64,000 bases of DNA, taken from the NCBI RefSeq assembly GCF_001905795.1, contig NZ_LIXJ01000003.1, positions 400,887-464,886 on the forward strand. The letters are read 5' to 3'. The notes under the pieces are model-generated. The model was not told where the DNA came from, made no database searches, and saw only the letters and a program-made list of their open reading frames with translations. Of the stretch, positions 42,901-51,593 are shown one piece after another. Source of the DNA: Streptomyces sp. CB01580. Lineage in GTDB: Bacteria; Actinomycetota; Actinomycetes; Streptomycetales; Streptomycetaceae. The position numbers and the translations under genes were made by a program. Position 1 is the stretch's first letter. Each line of letters begins with the position of its first letter.

Positions 42901-43653
42901 GTGCGTACCCGAACGCTCGCCCTCTCCGCAGCCTCCGTCGTAGCCCTGTTCGCGACCGCCGCGCTGTCGTCGGCCGCCGAGGCCCGCCCCGCGCCGGACG
43001 CCGCGTCCGCCCCCACCGCCCCCCGCGCGGGCTCCGCCGTCGCGGCGACCGGCGCGGGGGTTAAGGAGGGCTCCGTCAGCGCGGCCGACCTGCTGGCCAA
43101 GGTGACCTCGTGCTCGCAGATATCCAACGGCAAGTACCGTACGGACGAAGAGAGTTCGGCGACCGTGCCGGTCTGCGGCAAGAACGGTGCCGTGTTCTGG
43201 AAGGCCGACATGGACATCGACTGCGACGGCCAGATCACCGCCGCGTGCAACGAAGACACCGACCCGTGGTTCCAGCCCGACACGGCGTTCCACACCTCCG
43301 ACGACAAGCCGTTGAACGCCGAGAAGCTGCCGTACGTGGTCGTACCGAGCAGCAGCAGCATCTGGAACTACAGCAACGCGGGGATCAAGGGCGGCGGCAT
43401 CGTCGCCGTTATCTACAACAACAAGGTCGAATACGCCGTCGTCGGCGACACCGGCCCCAGCAAGATCATCGGCGAGGCCTCGTACGCCACCGCCAAGGCG
43501 CTCGGCATCGATCCCGATCCGGAGACCGGCGGCGCCGAGTCGGGCGTCACCTACATCCTGTTCAAGAACTCCAAGGCGTCCCCGATCGAGAGCCACAGCG
43601 CCGCCGTCACGGCCGGCGAGGCGCTCGCCAAGCAGTTCATCCAGAACAACTAA
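42901..43653 (+). CDS. Secreted GH75-type chitosanase
   Basis: A 250-residue secreted hydrolase of the GH75 chitosanase family. A signal peptide ends near AEA (residue 28) and is followed by an Ala/Pro-rich linker. The catalytic domain has GAVFWKADMDIDCDGQITAA, LPYVVVPSSSSIWNYSNAGI, VAVIYNNKVEYAVVGDTGPS and IGEASYATAKALGIDPDPET, with conserved Asp and Glu candidates. It hydrolyses chitosan outside the cell. The GTG start follows AGAAGGG. The TAA stop is part of the CTAA that flanks palindromic copy B. Confidence 0.88.
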   Translation: MRTRTLALSAASVVALFATAALSSAAEARPAPDAASAPTAPRAGSAVAATGAGVKEGSVSAADLLAKVTSCSQISNGKYRTDEESSATVPVCGKNGAVFWKADMDIDCDGQITAACNEDTDPWFQPDTAFHTSDDKPLNAEKLPYVVVPSSSSIWNYSNAGIKGGGIVAVIYNNKVEYAVVGDTGPSKIIGEASYATAKALGIDPDPETGGAESGVTYILFKNSKASPIESHSAAVTAGEALAKQFIQNN

Positions 43654-43813
43654 TGCTGTGACCGGGAAGGTTCACCGGCTCGCGACGCCCGGCACGGCAC
43701 CTCGCGGTGTTGTCGCATCACCCGCGTACGTCCAGTACGCGGACGATGCTCCGCCTTGCGATGCACCGCACCGGACGCCGCGAGCCACCCGGCAAACCTT
43801 CCCGGTCACAGCA
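43654..43813. repeat. Palindromic mobile-type element, copy B (160 bp)
   Basis: The ends are perfect 19-bp inverted repeats, TGCTGTGACCGGGAAGGTT at 43654-43672 and its complement at 43795-43813. Flanks are CTAA on the left and CTAG on the right, both fitting CTAR. The inner arms are also partly complementary. There is no coding capacity. It is the longest of three related copies in the window and probably the least shortened. Confidence 0.85.
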
Positions 43814-43871
43814 CTAGCGTTTCTCCCGGCGCTGGCATGCGCCGGGGCCGGGGGCGGGAACGGGCGCGGGG

Positions 43872-44639
43872 TCACAACGCGGTCAGGATGCGCGGGCCGT
43901 CGTCGGTGATGGCCACGGTGTGCTCGGCGTGCGCCGCGCGGGAGCCGTCCGTGGTGCGCAGCGTCCAGCCGTCCCGGTCCTCGCGGAAGGTGTCCACGCC
44001 GCCGCCGATCAGCATCGGCTCGATGGCCAGCACCATTCCGTGCCGCAACGGCATGCCGCGGCCCGGCCGCCCCTCGTTGGGGACGGCCGGGTCCTCGTGC
44101 ATGGACCGCCCCACGCCATGCCCGCCGAACCCCTCCGGAATGCCGTAACCGGCCTTGCGGCACACCGTGCCGATCGCATGCGCGATGTCCCCGATCCGGT
44201 TGCCGACGACCGCCGCCGCGATCCCCGCGTCCAGCGCCGCGAACGCGGTGTCGATCAGCCGGGTGTCCTCGGACCGGGCGCGCCCGACGGTGAAGCTGAT
44301 CGCGGAGTCGCTCGCCCAGCCGTCGAGCGTCGCGCCCGCGTCGATGCTCACCAGATCGCCGTCGCGCAGCCGCTGGTCGGTCGGGATGCCGTGCACGATC
44401 GCGTCGTTGACCGACGCGCAGATCACGGCGGGGAACGGGGTGGGAGCGAAATGCGGCCGGTAGTTCAGGAAGGGCGACCCGGCGCCCGCCTCGCGGAGCA
44501 CCCCCCGGGCCACCTCGTCCAGTTCCCGCAACGAGACGCCGACCGCCGCCGCCTCCCGTACGTCCGTCAATAGCCGGGCCGCGACCCGGCCGCTCTCGCG
44601 CATGGCCTGGATGGATGTGTCTGTCTTCAGCTTCACCAT
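43872..44639 (-). CDS. map: Methionine aminopeptidase, type I
   Basis: A 255-residue dinuclear metallopeptidase that removes N-terminal methionine. Metal ligands are visible in DAGATLDGWASDSAI (Asp), GFGGHGVGRSMHEDPAVPN (His), VLAIEPML (Glu) and AEHTVAI (Glu). ICASVNDAIVHGIP is the conserved substrate-pocket segment. TATAGT lies 7 nt before the ATG, so the message is probably leaderless. It is not in the usual ribosomal-protein context; it faces a small XRE regulator, suggesting a regulated accessory paralogue. Confidence 0.94.
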   Translation of the reverse strand: MVKLKTDTSIQAMRESGRVAARLLTDVREAAAVGVSLRELDEVARGVLREAGAGSPFLNYRPHFAPTPFPAVICASVNDAIVHGIPTDQRLRDGDLVSIDAGATLDGWASDSAISFTVGRARSEDTRLIDTAFAALDAGIAAAVVGNRIGDIAHAIGTVCRKAGYGIPEGFGGHGVGRSMHEDPAVPNEGRPGRGMPLRHGMVLAIEPMLIGGGVDTFREDRDGWTLRTTDGSRAAHAEHTVAITDDGPRILTAL

Positions 44640-44646
44640 GCCAATT

Positions 44647-44674
44647 ACTATACCGGTCCGAGTGGTATTAGAAT
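44647..44674. promoter_or_regulatory. Overlapping divergent leaderless promoters with inverted repeat
   Basis: The minus-strand -10 TATAGT (complement of 44647-44652) and the plus-strand -10 TAGAAT (44669-44674) face away from each other. Each lies 6-7 nt from its start codon. ATACC (44650-44654) and GGTAT (44664-44668) form an inverted repeat between and over them. A repressor bound here would block both map and the XRE gene. Confidence 0.6.
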
Positions 44675-44680
44675 GACGGC

Positions 44681-44950
44681 ATGGTACGAACGCCCCTGAC
44701 CCCGGAGGAACGCCGCCGCGGCGAACGCCTCGGAGCACTGCTCCGCGAGGCGCGCGGTGGACGCAGCATGGTCGAGATCGCGGCGGGCGCCGGCATCTCC
44801 GCCGAGACGCTGCGCAAGATCGAGACGGGCCGCGCCCCGACCCCCGCCTTCTTCACCGTCGCGGCCCTGGCCGGCGCCCTCGGACTCTCCCTGGACGACC
44901 TCCTCGCCCGCTGCGCCCCGGAACCGGACGCGGTGCCGCTGGCCGGGTAG
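44681..44950 (+). CDS. Small XRE-family regulator
   Basis: An 89-residue protein that is essentially one helix-turn-helix: LGALLREARGGRSMVEIAAG, AGISAETLRKIETGRAPTPA and FFTVAALAGALGLSLDDLLA. No effector or toxin domain is attached. The intergenic region is only 41 nt, so it and map must share control. The simplest model is autorepression plus control of map. Confidence 0.88.
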   Translation: MVRTPLTPEERRRGERLGALLREARGGRSMVEIAAGAGISAETLRKIETGRAPTPAFFTVAALAGALGLSLDDLLARCAPEPDAVPLAG

Positions 44951-45154
44951 GCGTTCGCTCCTGGTTCCTCCGGCCCGGCGGCCCTCCGAGGTCTGAGGCT
45001 CTTCCGTCCGGTGGGCGCCACATGCCCCTGGGCAGGGGCATGTCGAGAGGAGTCAGTCGGCACCCGGGAGCGGCACCGACCAAGGGCTGTCCGGTGATCC
45101 ATGACGGGACCGGCGCGGCGTCGGATGTGGTGCATCGCACGACGGGGGCCGCCC

Positions 45155-46213
45155 TCAGGCCGGCTGCGGCGCCGCGTCCTCGGCCGGTGGCGGGTAGAAC
45201 CGGCGGGCCCAGCGGCGGAACGGGCCGATGGGGCCGTCGCCGGGGGCGAGGCGGGGTGGTTGCCGGTACTCCTTGTGGTGCCAGATCGGGAAGTCGGCGG
45301 CGGTGAACTCGCAACTGGACCGGAAGATGGCGCGGTCCAGCAGCCGGGCGGCGGCACGGCTCACCGCGCGGGCCAGCGGCGCCGGGAGCCGGGCCGGTTC
45401 CGAGAAGGCGACGCGGTTCTGCTGCCGGAACTGCATGCGGTTGGGGGCGATGGCCGTCGGCATCACCATCGTGCACATCCGCAACCCGATGCGGGGCGTG
45501 TGCACATCGGCGTGCAGACAGCCGAGGCCGTAGCCGTCCACCTCGACCTCGACCTCGAAGTCCCCGAGCACCGGGGCGGATTCGTGGGCCCGCATCGACA
45601 CGTGGAACCGGGCGTCGTCGTACACGACCGGACCGCCCATCTCGGCCTTCTTCCAGCCGTGCAGGGTGGCGAAGTGCCCGAGGTCCACCGAGTTCTCGAT
45701 GACCTCCTGGGCGTGCCCGGCCAGCTCCCAGGCGGCGGTACGGGCGGGACGGTGTCCGATCCGGTGCCATTGGGGGACGAACCAGTCCGGGGCGCGGCCG
45801 TCGTGGTGCCGCCACACGAAGACGGCACCGTTGACCTCGTGGACCGGCAACTGCGCCAGGGGTGATCTCGGCGGGCTGGTGTCGTACCCCGTCCGAACGC
45901 ACTTGCCGTCCGGACCGAACGCGAAGAAGTGGAACGGGCACACCAGATCGTCGCCGTCGACCGTTGCCAGGCCGAGATGGGCGCCGAGGTGCGGACAGTA
46001 CGGCTGGACGGCGCGCAGCGCTCCCGTACCGAGCCGGTAGAGGACCACGTCCTGTCCCGCGAGCGGCCGGGTGAGTACGGTACCCGGCCGTAACTCGCCG
46101 GAGAAGGCGAGTGCGGACCAGCCGCTCGGGTAGGGCAGGGCGGGTGTGCCCGCGGCATCGGAAGGTGTCGGTCCCTCGCTGAAGCCGCGCCCGAACTCGC
46201 GTGACAGTCCCAC
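45155..46213 (-). CDS. Rieske non-haem iron oxygenase (KshA / cholesterol 7-desaturase-like)
   Basis: A 352-residue oxygenase component. The Rieske cluster ligands are C73 and H75 in YCPHLGAHLG and C92 and H95 in CPFHFFAFG. The mononuclear iron site is EVIENSVDLGHFATLHGW. The ENSVDLGHF...LHGW form and single-subunit length point to the sterol/steroid branch (KshA, DAF-36-like) rather than classical ring-hydroxylating dioxygenases. The GTG start follows AAGGGGGAC. No reductase is nearby. Substrate unknown; steroid or terpenoid is a guess from family. Confidence 0.85.
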   Translation of the reverse strand: MGLSREFGRGFSEGPTPSDAAGTPALPYPSGWSALAFSGELRPGTVLTRPLAGQDVVLYRLGTGALRAVQPYCPHLGAHLGLATVDGDDLVCPFHFFAFGPDGKCVRTGYDTSPPRSPLAQLPVHEVNGAVFVWRHHDGRAPDWFVPQWHRIGHRPARTAAWELAGHAQEVIENSVDLGHFATLHGWKKAEMGGPVVYDDARFHVSMRAHESAPVLGDFEVEVEVDGYGLGCLHADVHTPRIGLRMCTMVMPTAIAPNRMQFRQQNRVAFSEPARLPAPLARAVSRAAARLLDRAIFRSSCEFTAADFPIWHHKEYRQPPRLAPGDGPIGPFRRWARRFYPPPAEDAAPQPA

Positions 46214-46430
46214 GACGTCCCCCTTTCAAGGCTGATCGTTCGGAGCCTGCCCAGACCGTTCCGAGATCCTCGCCGCGCCGACCACATCACCCGAACGGGA
46301 ACGGCGGAAAGGGGAGGGGAGCACGGCGTGGTGGACGACAACCGACGGGGGACGGGGGACGGGGGACGGGACGCCCGTGGTGTCGCCCGGTGAGCGCGAG
46401 CGGGTCCGGCCCTCGACGCCCGACGGGGGA

Positions 46431-47252
46431 TCAGCCCGGGGCCATGCGGCTGAGGTGCTCCCAGGTCCGGTCCTGCTCGGCTCGGGCCTGCTTCATCTCC
46501 TGGACGAGATCGAACGACCGGCTGCCGAGGATCAACCGCCGTGGTGGCTCCGGCAGTCCGGCCAGCTCCATGAGCGCGGGCGCCGCCGTGCGGGGATCCG
46601 GACCGGCGTCGTCTCCCCATGTCTCCGCCATCCTGGCGCGCAGCGTGTCGTAGGCCGGACCGGGTGCGGTCGTCGTGGTGCCCGTGGTGAACAGCCCGGT
46701 GTCGTACCCACCCATCTGCACGGAGGTGACCTTGATGCCGAACTGTTCCACCTCCATCGCCAGCGCCTCGCTGAGCGAGTCGAGCGCGGCCTTGCCCGCC
46801 CCGTAGAAGCCGACGGTGGCCATGCCACCACCGGCGCCCATGGACGTGATCTGGAGGAGGCGTCCCGAGCCCTGTGCGCGCAGATGGGGGACGACGGCCT
46901 GGGCCACCCACACCGCGCCGAAGAAGTTCACATCGAGATGGGCGCGGATCTGTTCCTCCGTGGCCTCCTCCACCATGCCGTAGAGCAGGCCGCCCGCGTT
47001 GTTCACCACGACGTCGAGTCGGCCGAAGGACGCCACCGCCCGGTCCACCGCCGCGAACACGGCCCCTCGGTCCGAGACGTCCAGCGAGAGTCGCACGAGC
47101 TCGTCCGGGTACTTCCCGGCCAGGTCCGCGAGCGGGTCGATGTCGCGGGCCGCCGCCACCACCCGCTCCCCGGCGGACAGCGCGGCCTCGGTGAACGCGC
47201 GCCCCAGACCGCGGGATGCGCCGGTGATGAACCAGGTTCTCGTGCCCGGCAC
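46431..47252 (-). CDS. Short-chain dehydrogenase/reductase
   Basis: A 273-residue NAD(P)-dependent oxidoreductase with TGASRGLGRAFTEAAL (cofactor loop), NNAGGLLYGMVEEAT and the catalytic ITSMGAGGGMATVGFYGAGKAALDSL region split as Ser, Tyr and Lys. The GTG at 47252 has GAGGAGG 6 nt upstream and begins VPGTRTWFITG, the expected N-terminus. The frame remains open back to 47540, but that part is a Pro/Asp-rich stretch without homology. Classical SDR of unknown substrate. Confidence 0.88.
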   Translation of the reverse strand: MPGTRTWFITGASRGLGRAFTEAALSAGERVVAAARDIDPLADLAGKYPDELVRLSLDVSDRGAVFAAVDRAVASFGRLDVVVNNAGGLLYGMVEEATEEQIRAHLDVNFFGAVWVAQAVVPHLRAQGSGRLLQITSMGAGGGMATVGFYGAGKAALDSLSEALAMEVEQFGIKVTSVQMGGYDTGLFTTGTTTTAPGPAYDTLRARMAETWGDDAGPDPRTAAPALMELAGLPEPPRRLILGSRSFDLVQEMKQARAEQDRTWEHLSRMAPG

Positions 47253-47511
47253 GGGATCCTCCTCGCTCGCGATGCCCGCCGTCCGGCCGCGGACCGCCAT
47301 GTCCGCCGGATCCACCTGGGCTGCCGGGTCTGCCGCGTCCGCCGGACCTCCGGGGGCCGGCCGATCTGTCGGATCTCTCGGATCCTTCGGGTCCACGAAA
47401 ACCCTCCTCACGTTCATGGGGAACGCCGCGCTCTGCGGATGCTGCCGGTCCGGCAGTCCCGGATGTCCAGGCAGCCTCGGGTGTCCCGGGCGTTCCCCGT
47501 AAGTCTCTAGA

Positions 47512-47531
47512 GAGACGAAACGATCCGTCTC
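47512..47531. promoter_or_regulatory. Inverted repeat upstream of the SDR gene
   Basis: GAGACG (47512-47517) and CGTCTC (47526-47531) flank an 8-nt spacer. The symmetry and size fit a TetR-type operator, but no TetR gene is adjacent. If the promoter is here, the SDR mRNA would have a leader of about 250 nt. Confidence 0.4.
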
Positions 47532-47700
47532 GTTGGGCACGTGGGAGACGTTAACCGAGCCGCGCCTTCCGGGCCAGTGGATTACGTCTCGCCGCTGCGG
47601 AGGAGGCCCGAGGAAACGGAACGGTGGCCACTCGCACCGGGATCGTGCGAGGTGACCACCGTTCCGTTCCGTTCCGGGCCGGGGTGCGGCCCGCGCGTGC

Positions 47701-48969
47701 CTACCGGGCCCGCTGCTCGTACCCCACGAGGCGTACGCAGACGGCGAGTCCGGCGATCGCCTGCTCCAGTTCCGCGAGGCCCGGGTAGCTGGGCGCGATG
47801 CGGATCACCGCGTCACGCGGGTCGTCGCCGTACGGGTGCGTCGCGCCGGCCGGGGTCAGCACGATGCCCGCCTCGGCGGCCCGGCGCACGACCTCCTTCG
47901 CGCAGCCGCCCGGCACCTCCAGGGTCACGAAGTAGCCGCCCTTGGGGGACGTCCAGGTCGCGAGGCCGGTACCGCCCAGCTCGGCGTCCAGGATCCGCGC
48001 CACCGCCTCGAACTTCGGCTGCAGCAGGGCCCGCTGGCGCTCCATGTGGGCGCGCACACCGTCGGCGTCCCGCAGGAACAGGACGTGCCGCAGCTGGTTG
48101 ATCTTGTCGGGGCCGATCGACCGCTTGGCGTTGTTGCCGAGCAGCCACTGCACGTTCGCGGGAGACGAACCGAAGAAGGCGACTCCGGCACCCGCCGCGG
48201 TGATCTTCGACGTGGAGCCGAAGACGAACGCGCGGTCCGGGTTGCCGGCCTCGGCACAGGCTGCGAGCAGATCGGCGATCTCGACCGGCTTGTCGGTGAG
48301 GTGGTGGGCGGCGTAGGCGTTGTCCCAGAAGATCCGGAAGTCGGGTGCCGCGGTGCTCATGGCGGCCAGCCGGGCCACGGTCGCGTCGCTGTAGCAGACA
48401 CCGTCCGGGTTGCTGTACTTCGGTACGCACCAGATGCCCTTGACGGTCGGATCGTCGGCGACGAGCCGCTCCACGGTCTCCATGTCCGGGCCCTCGGCGG
48501 TCATCGGAACCGGGATCATGTCGATGCCGAACCGCTCGCAGAGTGCGAAGTGCCGGTCGTAACCGGGCACCGGACACAGGAAAGCGATCCGTTCCTGGTC
48601 CACCCAGCGCGATTCGGCGCCGGGTATCACGCTCAGCAGGGCGTGCACCAGGCAGTCGTGCATCAGCTCCAGGCTGGAGTTGCCGGCCGCGAGCAGCTGG
48701 GCTACCGGCACTTGGAGCACCTCGGCGAAGATCTCGCGGAGTTCGGGCAGGCCCTGCAGACCGCCGTAGTTGCGCACGTCCGTGCCGTCGGCGGACGTGC
48801 GCTGCCCGCCCGGCAGGCTGAGCAGGAGGTCGGAGAGGTCGAGCTGCTCCGGCGCGGGCTTGCCGCGGGTGAGATCGAGCGCGAGTCCGAGTCCCGCCAG
48901 GGCCTGATAGTCCTGGCGGGCCTGATCGAGAAGTCCGGGCAGGGCGTCGGGGCTCGGCTCGGTGGTCAT
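47701..48969 (-). CDS. PLP-dependent aminotransferase (AspT-type, subgroup Ic)
   Basis: A 422-residue class I/II aminotransferase. Residues GNSSLELMHDCLVHAL bind the cofactor phosphate, CVPKYSNPDGVCYSD and FWDNAYAAHHL contact the ring, and the Schiff-base lysine is K255 in GSTSKITAAGAG. RIAPSYP near the end holds the substrate carboxylate-binding Arg. The sequence belongs to the actinobacterial AspT-like aspartate aminotransferases (about 430 residues), distinct from the usual AspC. AGAGGAAA precedes the ATG. It is divergent from the pyrimidine cluster; a direct role there is not shown. Confidence 0.85.
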   Translation of the reverse strand: MTTEPSPDALPGLLDQARQDYQALAGLGLALDLTRGKPAPEQLDLSDLLLSLPGGQRTSADGTDVRNYGGLQGLPELREIFAEVLQVPVAQLLAAGNSSLELMHDCLVHALLSVIPGAESRWVDQERIAFLCPVPGYDRHFALCERFGIDMIPVPMTAEGPDMETVERLVADDPTVKGIWCVPKYSNPDGVCYSDATVARLAAMSTAAPDFRIFWDNAYAAHHLTDKPVEIADLLAACAEAGNPDRAFVFGSTSKITAAGAGVAFFGSSPANVQWLLGNNAKRSIGPDKINQLRHVLFLRDADGVRAHMERQRALLQPKFEAVARILDAELGGTGLATWTSPKGGYFVTLEVPGGCAKEVVRRAAEAGIVLTPAGATHPYGDDPRDAVIRIAPSYPGLAELEQAIAGLAVCVRLVGYEQRAR

Positions 48970-49387
48970 GGTGTTTCCTCTCGCAGATGCCGCGTGGAAG
49001 GGATCCCCGCCGAGAATACAAACTGCTCATCGGTCACCCACCGGCGCGCTCCGGTTAAGGGAGCGATACGGCCGACGCGCTCCGGTCGGGGAGGAGGGCC
49101 TCTGGTGGCGCCGCCGGGACTCGGCCGGCGGCGATGAGACGAACGGCGCTCCGCCCACCCCGCCCCGGCTGCCTCGGCCCGGGGCGACCCGGCTTCCCCG
49201 GCCCCCTCGGCGCATCCCGGGCGTTCCCGGCCGGACGAGCGACCGCACGGGGGCACACGGGCCGTGCGGGTAGGTGGCGGGTACGAAACTGGACCGCACG
49301 GGTGCGAATCATGATCGACTCCGCTGGTTCACGGCGATGGTCTTGCCCCGCTGTGTGGCGGGGCTTACGTTCTCCTCTACGTCCGTG

Positions 49388-49401
49388 TCTACGGGCGTAG
49401 A
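49388..49401. promoter_or_regulatory. TCTACG-NN-CGTAGA operator, copy 1
   Basis: TCTACG-GG-CGTAGA has perfect arms and lies 44 nt before the ureidopropionase ATG. An extra half-site, TCTACGTCCG, precedes it at about 49377. The same palindrome occurs before the hydantoinase gene, so both are probably controlled by one dimeric repressor or activator not encoded in the visible cluster. The rest of the 475-nt gap (48970-49444) has no gene. Confidence 0.7.
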
Positions 49402-49444
49402 AAACGCGTTGAGGCTCTCTGACGCCGCGTCGAAGGAGCAGCTC

Positions 49445-50287
49445 ATGTCCCACGTCGTACGCGCCGCACTCGTCCAGGCGACCTGGACCGGCGACACCGA
49501 ATCCATGATCGCCAAGCATGAGGAGCACGCGCGCGAGGCCGCCCGCCGGGGCGCGCGGATCATCGGTTTCCAGGAGGTGTTCAACGCCCCCTACTTCTGC
49601 CAGGTGCAGGAGCCCGAGCACTACCGCTGGGCCGAACCGGTTCCCGACGGTCCGACCGTCCGGCGGATGCGCGAACTCGCCCGGGAGACCGGCATGGTGA
49701 TCGTCGTGCCGGTCTTCGAGGTCGAGCAGTCCGGCTTCTACTACAACACCGCCGCGGTCATCGACGCCGACGGTTCCTATCTCGGCAAGTACCGCAAGCA
49801 CCACATCCCGCAGGTCAAGGGATTCTGGGAGAAGTACTACTTCAAGCCGGGGAACGTCGGCTGGCCGGTCTTCGACACGGCTGTCGGCAAGGTCGGCGTC
49901 TACATCTGCTACGACCGGCACTTCCCCGAGGGATGGCGGCAACTCGGGCTCAACGGAGCCCAGTTGGTCTACAACCCCTCCGCCACCTCGCGCGGCCTCT
50001 CCGCCTATCTCTGGCAGTTGGAGCAGCCCGCCGCCGCGGTCGCCAACGAGTACTTCATCGCCGCGATCAACCGCGTCGGACAGGAGGAGTACGGCGACAA
50101 CGACTTCTACGGCAGCAGCTACTTCGTCGATCCGCGCGGACAGTTCGTCGGTGACGTGGCCTCCGACAAGGAGGAGGAACTCGTCGTGCGCGACCTCGAC
50201 TTCGGTCTGCTCGACGAGGTCCGGCAGCAGTGGGCGTTCTACCGGGACCGCCGTCCCGACGCCTACGAGGGACTGGTCGAGCCGTGA
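49445..50287 (+). CDS. Beta-ureidopropionase / N-carbamoyl-beta-alanine amidohydrolase
   Basis: A 280-residue nitrilase-superfamily enzyme that hydrolyses N-carbamoyl-beta-amino acids, the third reductive pyrimidine step. The Glu-Lys-Cys triad is E44 in GFQEVFNAPYF, K117 in GKYRKHHIPQV and C155 in VYICYDRHFPEGWR. GRYSK-like neighbours and INRVGQEEY fit this class. The ATG is preceded by AAGGAG. Overlaps the next start by 4 nt. N-carbamoyl-D-amino acid hydrolysis is an alternative specificity. Confidence 0.92.
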   Translation: MSHVVRAALVQATWTGDTESMIAKHEEHAREAARRGARIIGFQEVFNAPYFCQVQEPEHYRWAEPVPDGPTVRRMRELARETGMVIVVPVFEVEQSGFYYNTAAVIDADGSYLGKYRKHHIPQVKGFWEKYYFKPGNVGWPVFDTAVGKVGVYICYDRHFPEGWRQLGLNGAQLVYNPSATSRGLSAYLWQLEQPAAAVANEYFIAAINRVGQEEYGDNDFYGSSYFVDPRGQFVGDVASDKEEELVVRDLDFGLLDEVRQQWAFYRDRRPDAYEGLVEP

Positions 50288-51567
50288 GCAGCCTGCACGA
50301 ACGCCATCTCGCCGTCAGCCCCGGCTGGCTGACGCTCTATTACAAGAATCCGCTGGAGATCACCCACGGCGAGGGCCGGCACGTCTGGGACGCCGACGGC
50401 AGGCGCTATCTCGACTTCTTCGGCGGCATCCTCACCACCATGACCGCCCACGCCCTGCCCGAGGTGACCAAGGCGGTCGGCGAGCAGGCCGGGCGGATCA
50501 TCCACTCCTCCACGCTCTACCTCAACCGTCCGATGGTCGAGCTGGCCGAGCGGGTCGCCACGCTCTCCGGCATCCCGGACGCCCGGGTCTTCTTCACCAC
50601 TTCCGGGACCGAGGCGAACGACACGGCCCTGCTGCTCGCCACCGCGTACCGCCGGTCGAACCAGGTCCTCGCGATGCGCAACAGCTACCACGGCAGATCG
50701 TTCTCCGCGGTCGCCATCACCGGCAACAGTGCCTGGTCGCCCACGAATCTGTCCCCGCTGCAGACGCTGTACGTGCACGGCGGAGTGCGCGGCCGGGGGC
50801 CGTACGCGCACCTGGACGACGCCGAGTTCATCGCGGCCTGCGTCGCAGATCTGGAGGACCTGCTCGGCCATACCCGCCCGCCCGCCGCGCTGATCGCCGA
50901 ACCGATCCAGGGCGTCGGCGGGTTCACCTCGCCGCCGGACGGCCTGTACGCGGCGTTCCGCCGGGTCCTCGACCGGCACGGAATCCTGTGGATCTCCGAC
51001 GAGGTGCAGACCGGCTGGGGCCGCACCGGTGAGCACTTCTGGGGCTGGCAGGCGCACGGCCGGAACGGGCCGCCGGACATCCTCACGTTCGCCAAGGGCA
51101 TCGGCAACGGCATGTCGATCGGCGGGGTGGTGGCCCGCGCCGAGGTCATGAACTGCCTCGACGCGAACTCGATCTCGACGTTCGGCGGGTCCCCGGTCAC
51201 GATGGCGGCCGGACTCGCCAACCTCTCGTATCTCCTGGAACACGATCTGCAGGGCAACGCCCGGCGCGTCGGCGGACTGTTGATCGAACGGCTCCGCGCG
51301 GTCGGCGCCGCTTCCGATTGCGTACGGGAGGTGCGCGGCCGGGGGCTGATGATCGGGATCGAGCTGGTGAAGCCGGGCACGGACGAGGCGAACCCGCAGG
51401 CGGCCTCCGACGTGCTCGAAGCGGCCCGGGAGGGCGGCCTGCTCATCGGCAAGGGCGGCGGCCACGACACGAGTGTGCTGCGGATCGCGCCGCCGCTCTC
51501 GCTGACCATCCCGGAGGCGGAGGAGGGCGCCGAGATCCTGGGCCGGGCCCTTCGCGCGGTGGGATGA
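50284..51567 (+). CDS. Class III aminotransferase (beta-alanine type)
   Basis: A 427-residue PLP enzyme. It has TTSGTEANDTALLLATAYRR, SYHGRSFSAVAITG, LWISDEVQTGWGRTGEHFWG and the Schiff-base lysine K271 in LTFAKGIGNGMSIG. The GTG overlaps the ureidopropionase stop, so beta-alanine released by that enzyme is the obvious substrate, converted to malonate semialdehyde. Family members resemble alanine-glyoxylate aminotransferase 2 and 4-aminobutyrate aminotransferases. Confidence 0.9.
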   Translation: MSSLHERHLAVSPGWLTLYYKNPLEITHGEGRHVWDADGRRYLDFFGGILTTMTAHALPEVTKAVGEQAGRIIHSSTLYLNRPMVELAERVATLSGIPDARVFFTTSGTEANDTALLLATAYRRSNQVLAMRNSYHGRSFSAVAITGNSAWSPTNLSPLQTLYVHGGVRGRGPYAHLDDAEFIAACVADLEDLLGHTRPPAALIAEPIQGVGGFTSPPDGLYAAFRRVLDRHGILWISDEVQTGWGRTGEHFWGWQAHGRNGPPDILTFAKGIGNGMSIGGVVARAEVMNCLDANSISTFGGSPVTMAAGLANLSYLLEHDLQGNARRVGGLLIERLRAVGAASDCVREVRGRGLMIGIELVKPGTDEANPQAASDVLEAAREGGLLIGKGGGHDTSVLRIAPPLSLTIPEAEEGAEILGRALRAVG

Positions 51568-51593
51568 GCGGCGCGGTGCCGGGGGAGTGGTCC

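Noticed and set aside
43658..43909. Small plus-strand open frame after the chitosanase gene
   Set aside because: It is mostly the palindromic element copy B and has no homology or good start.
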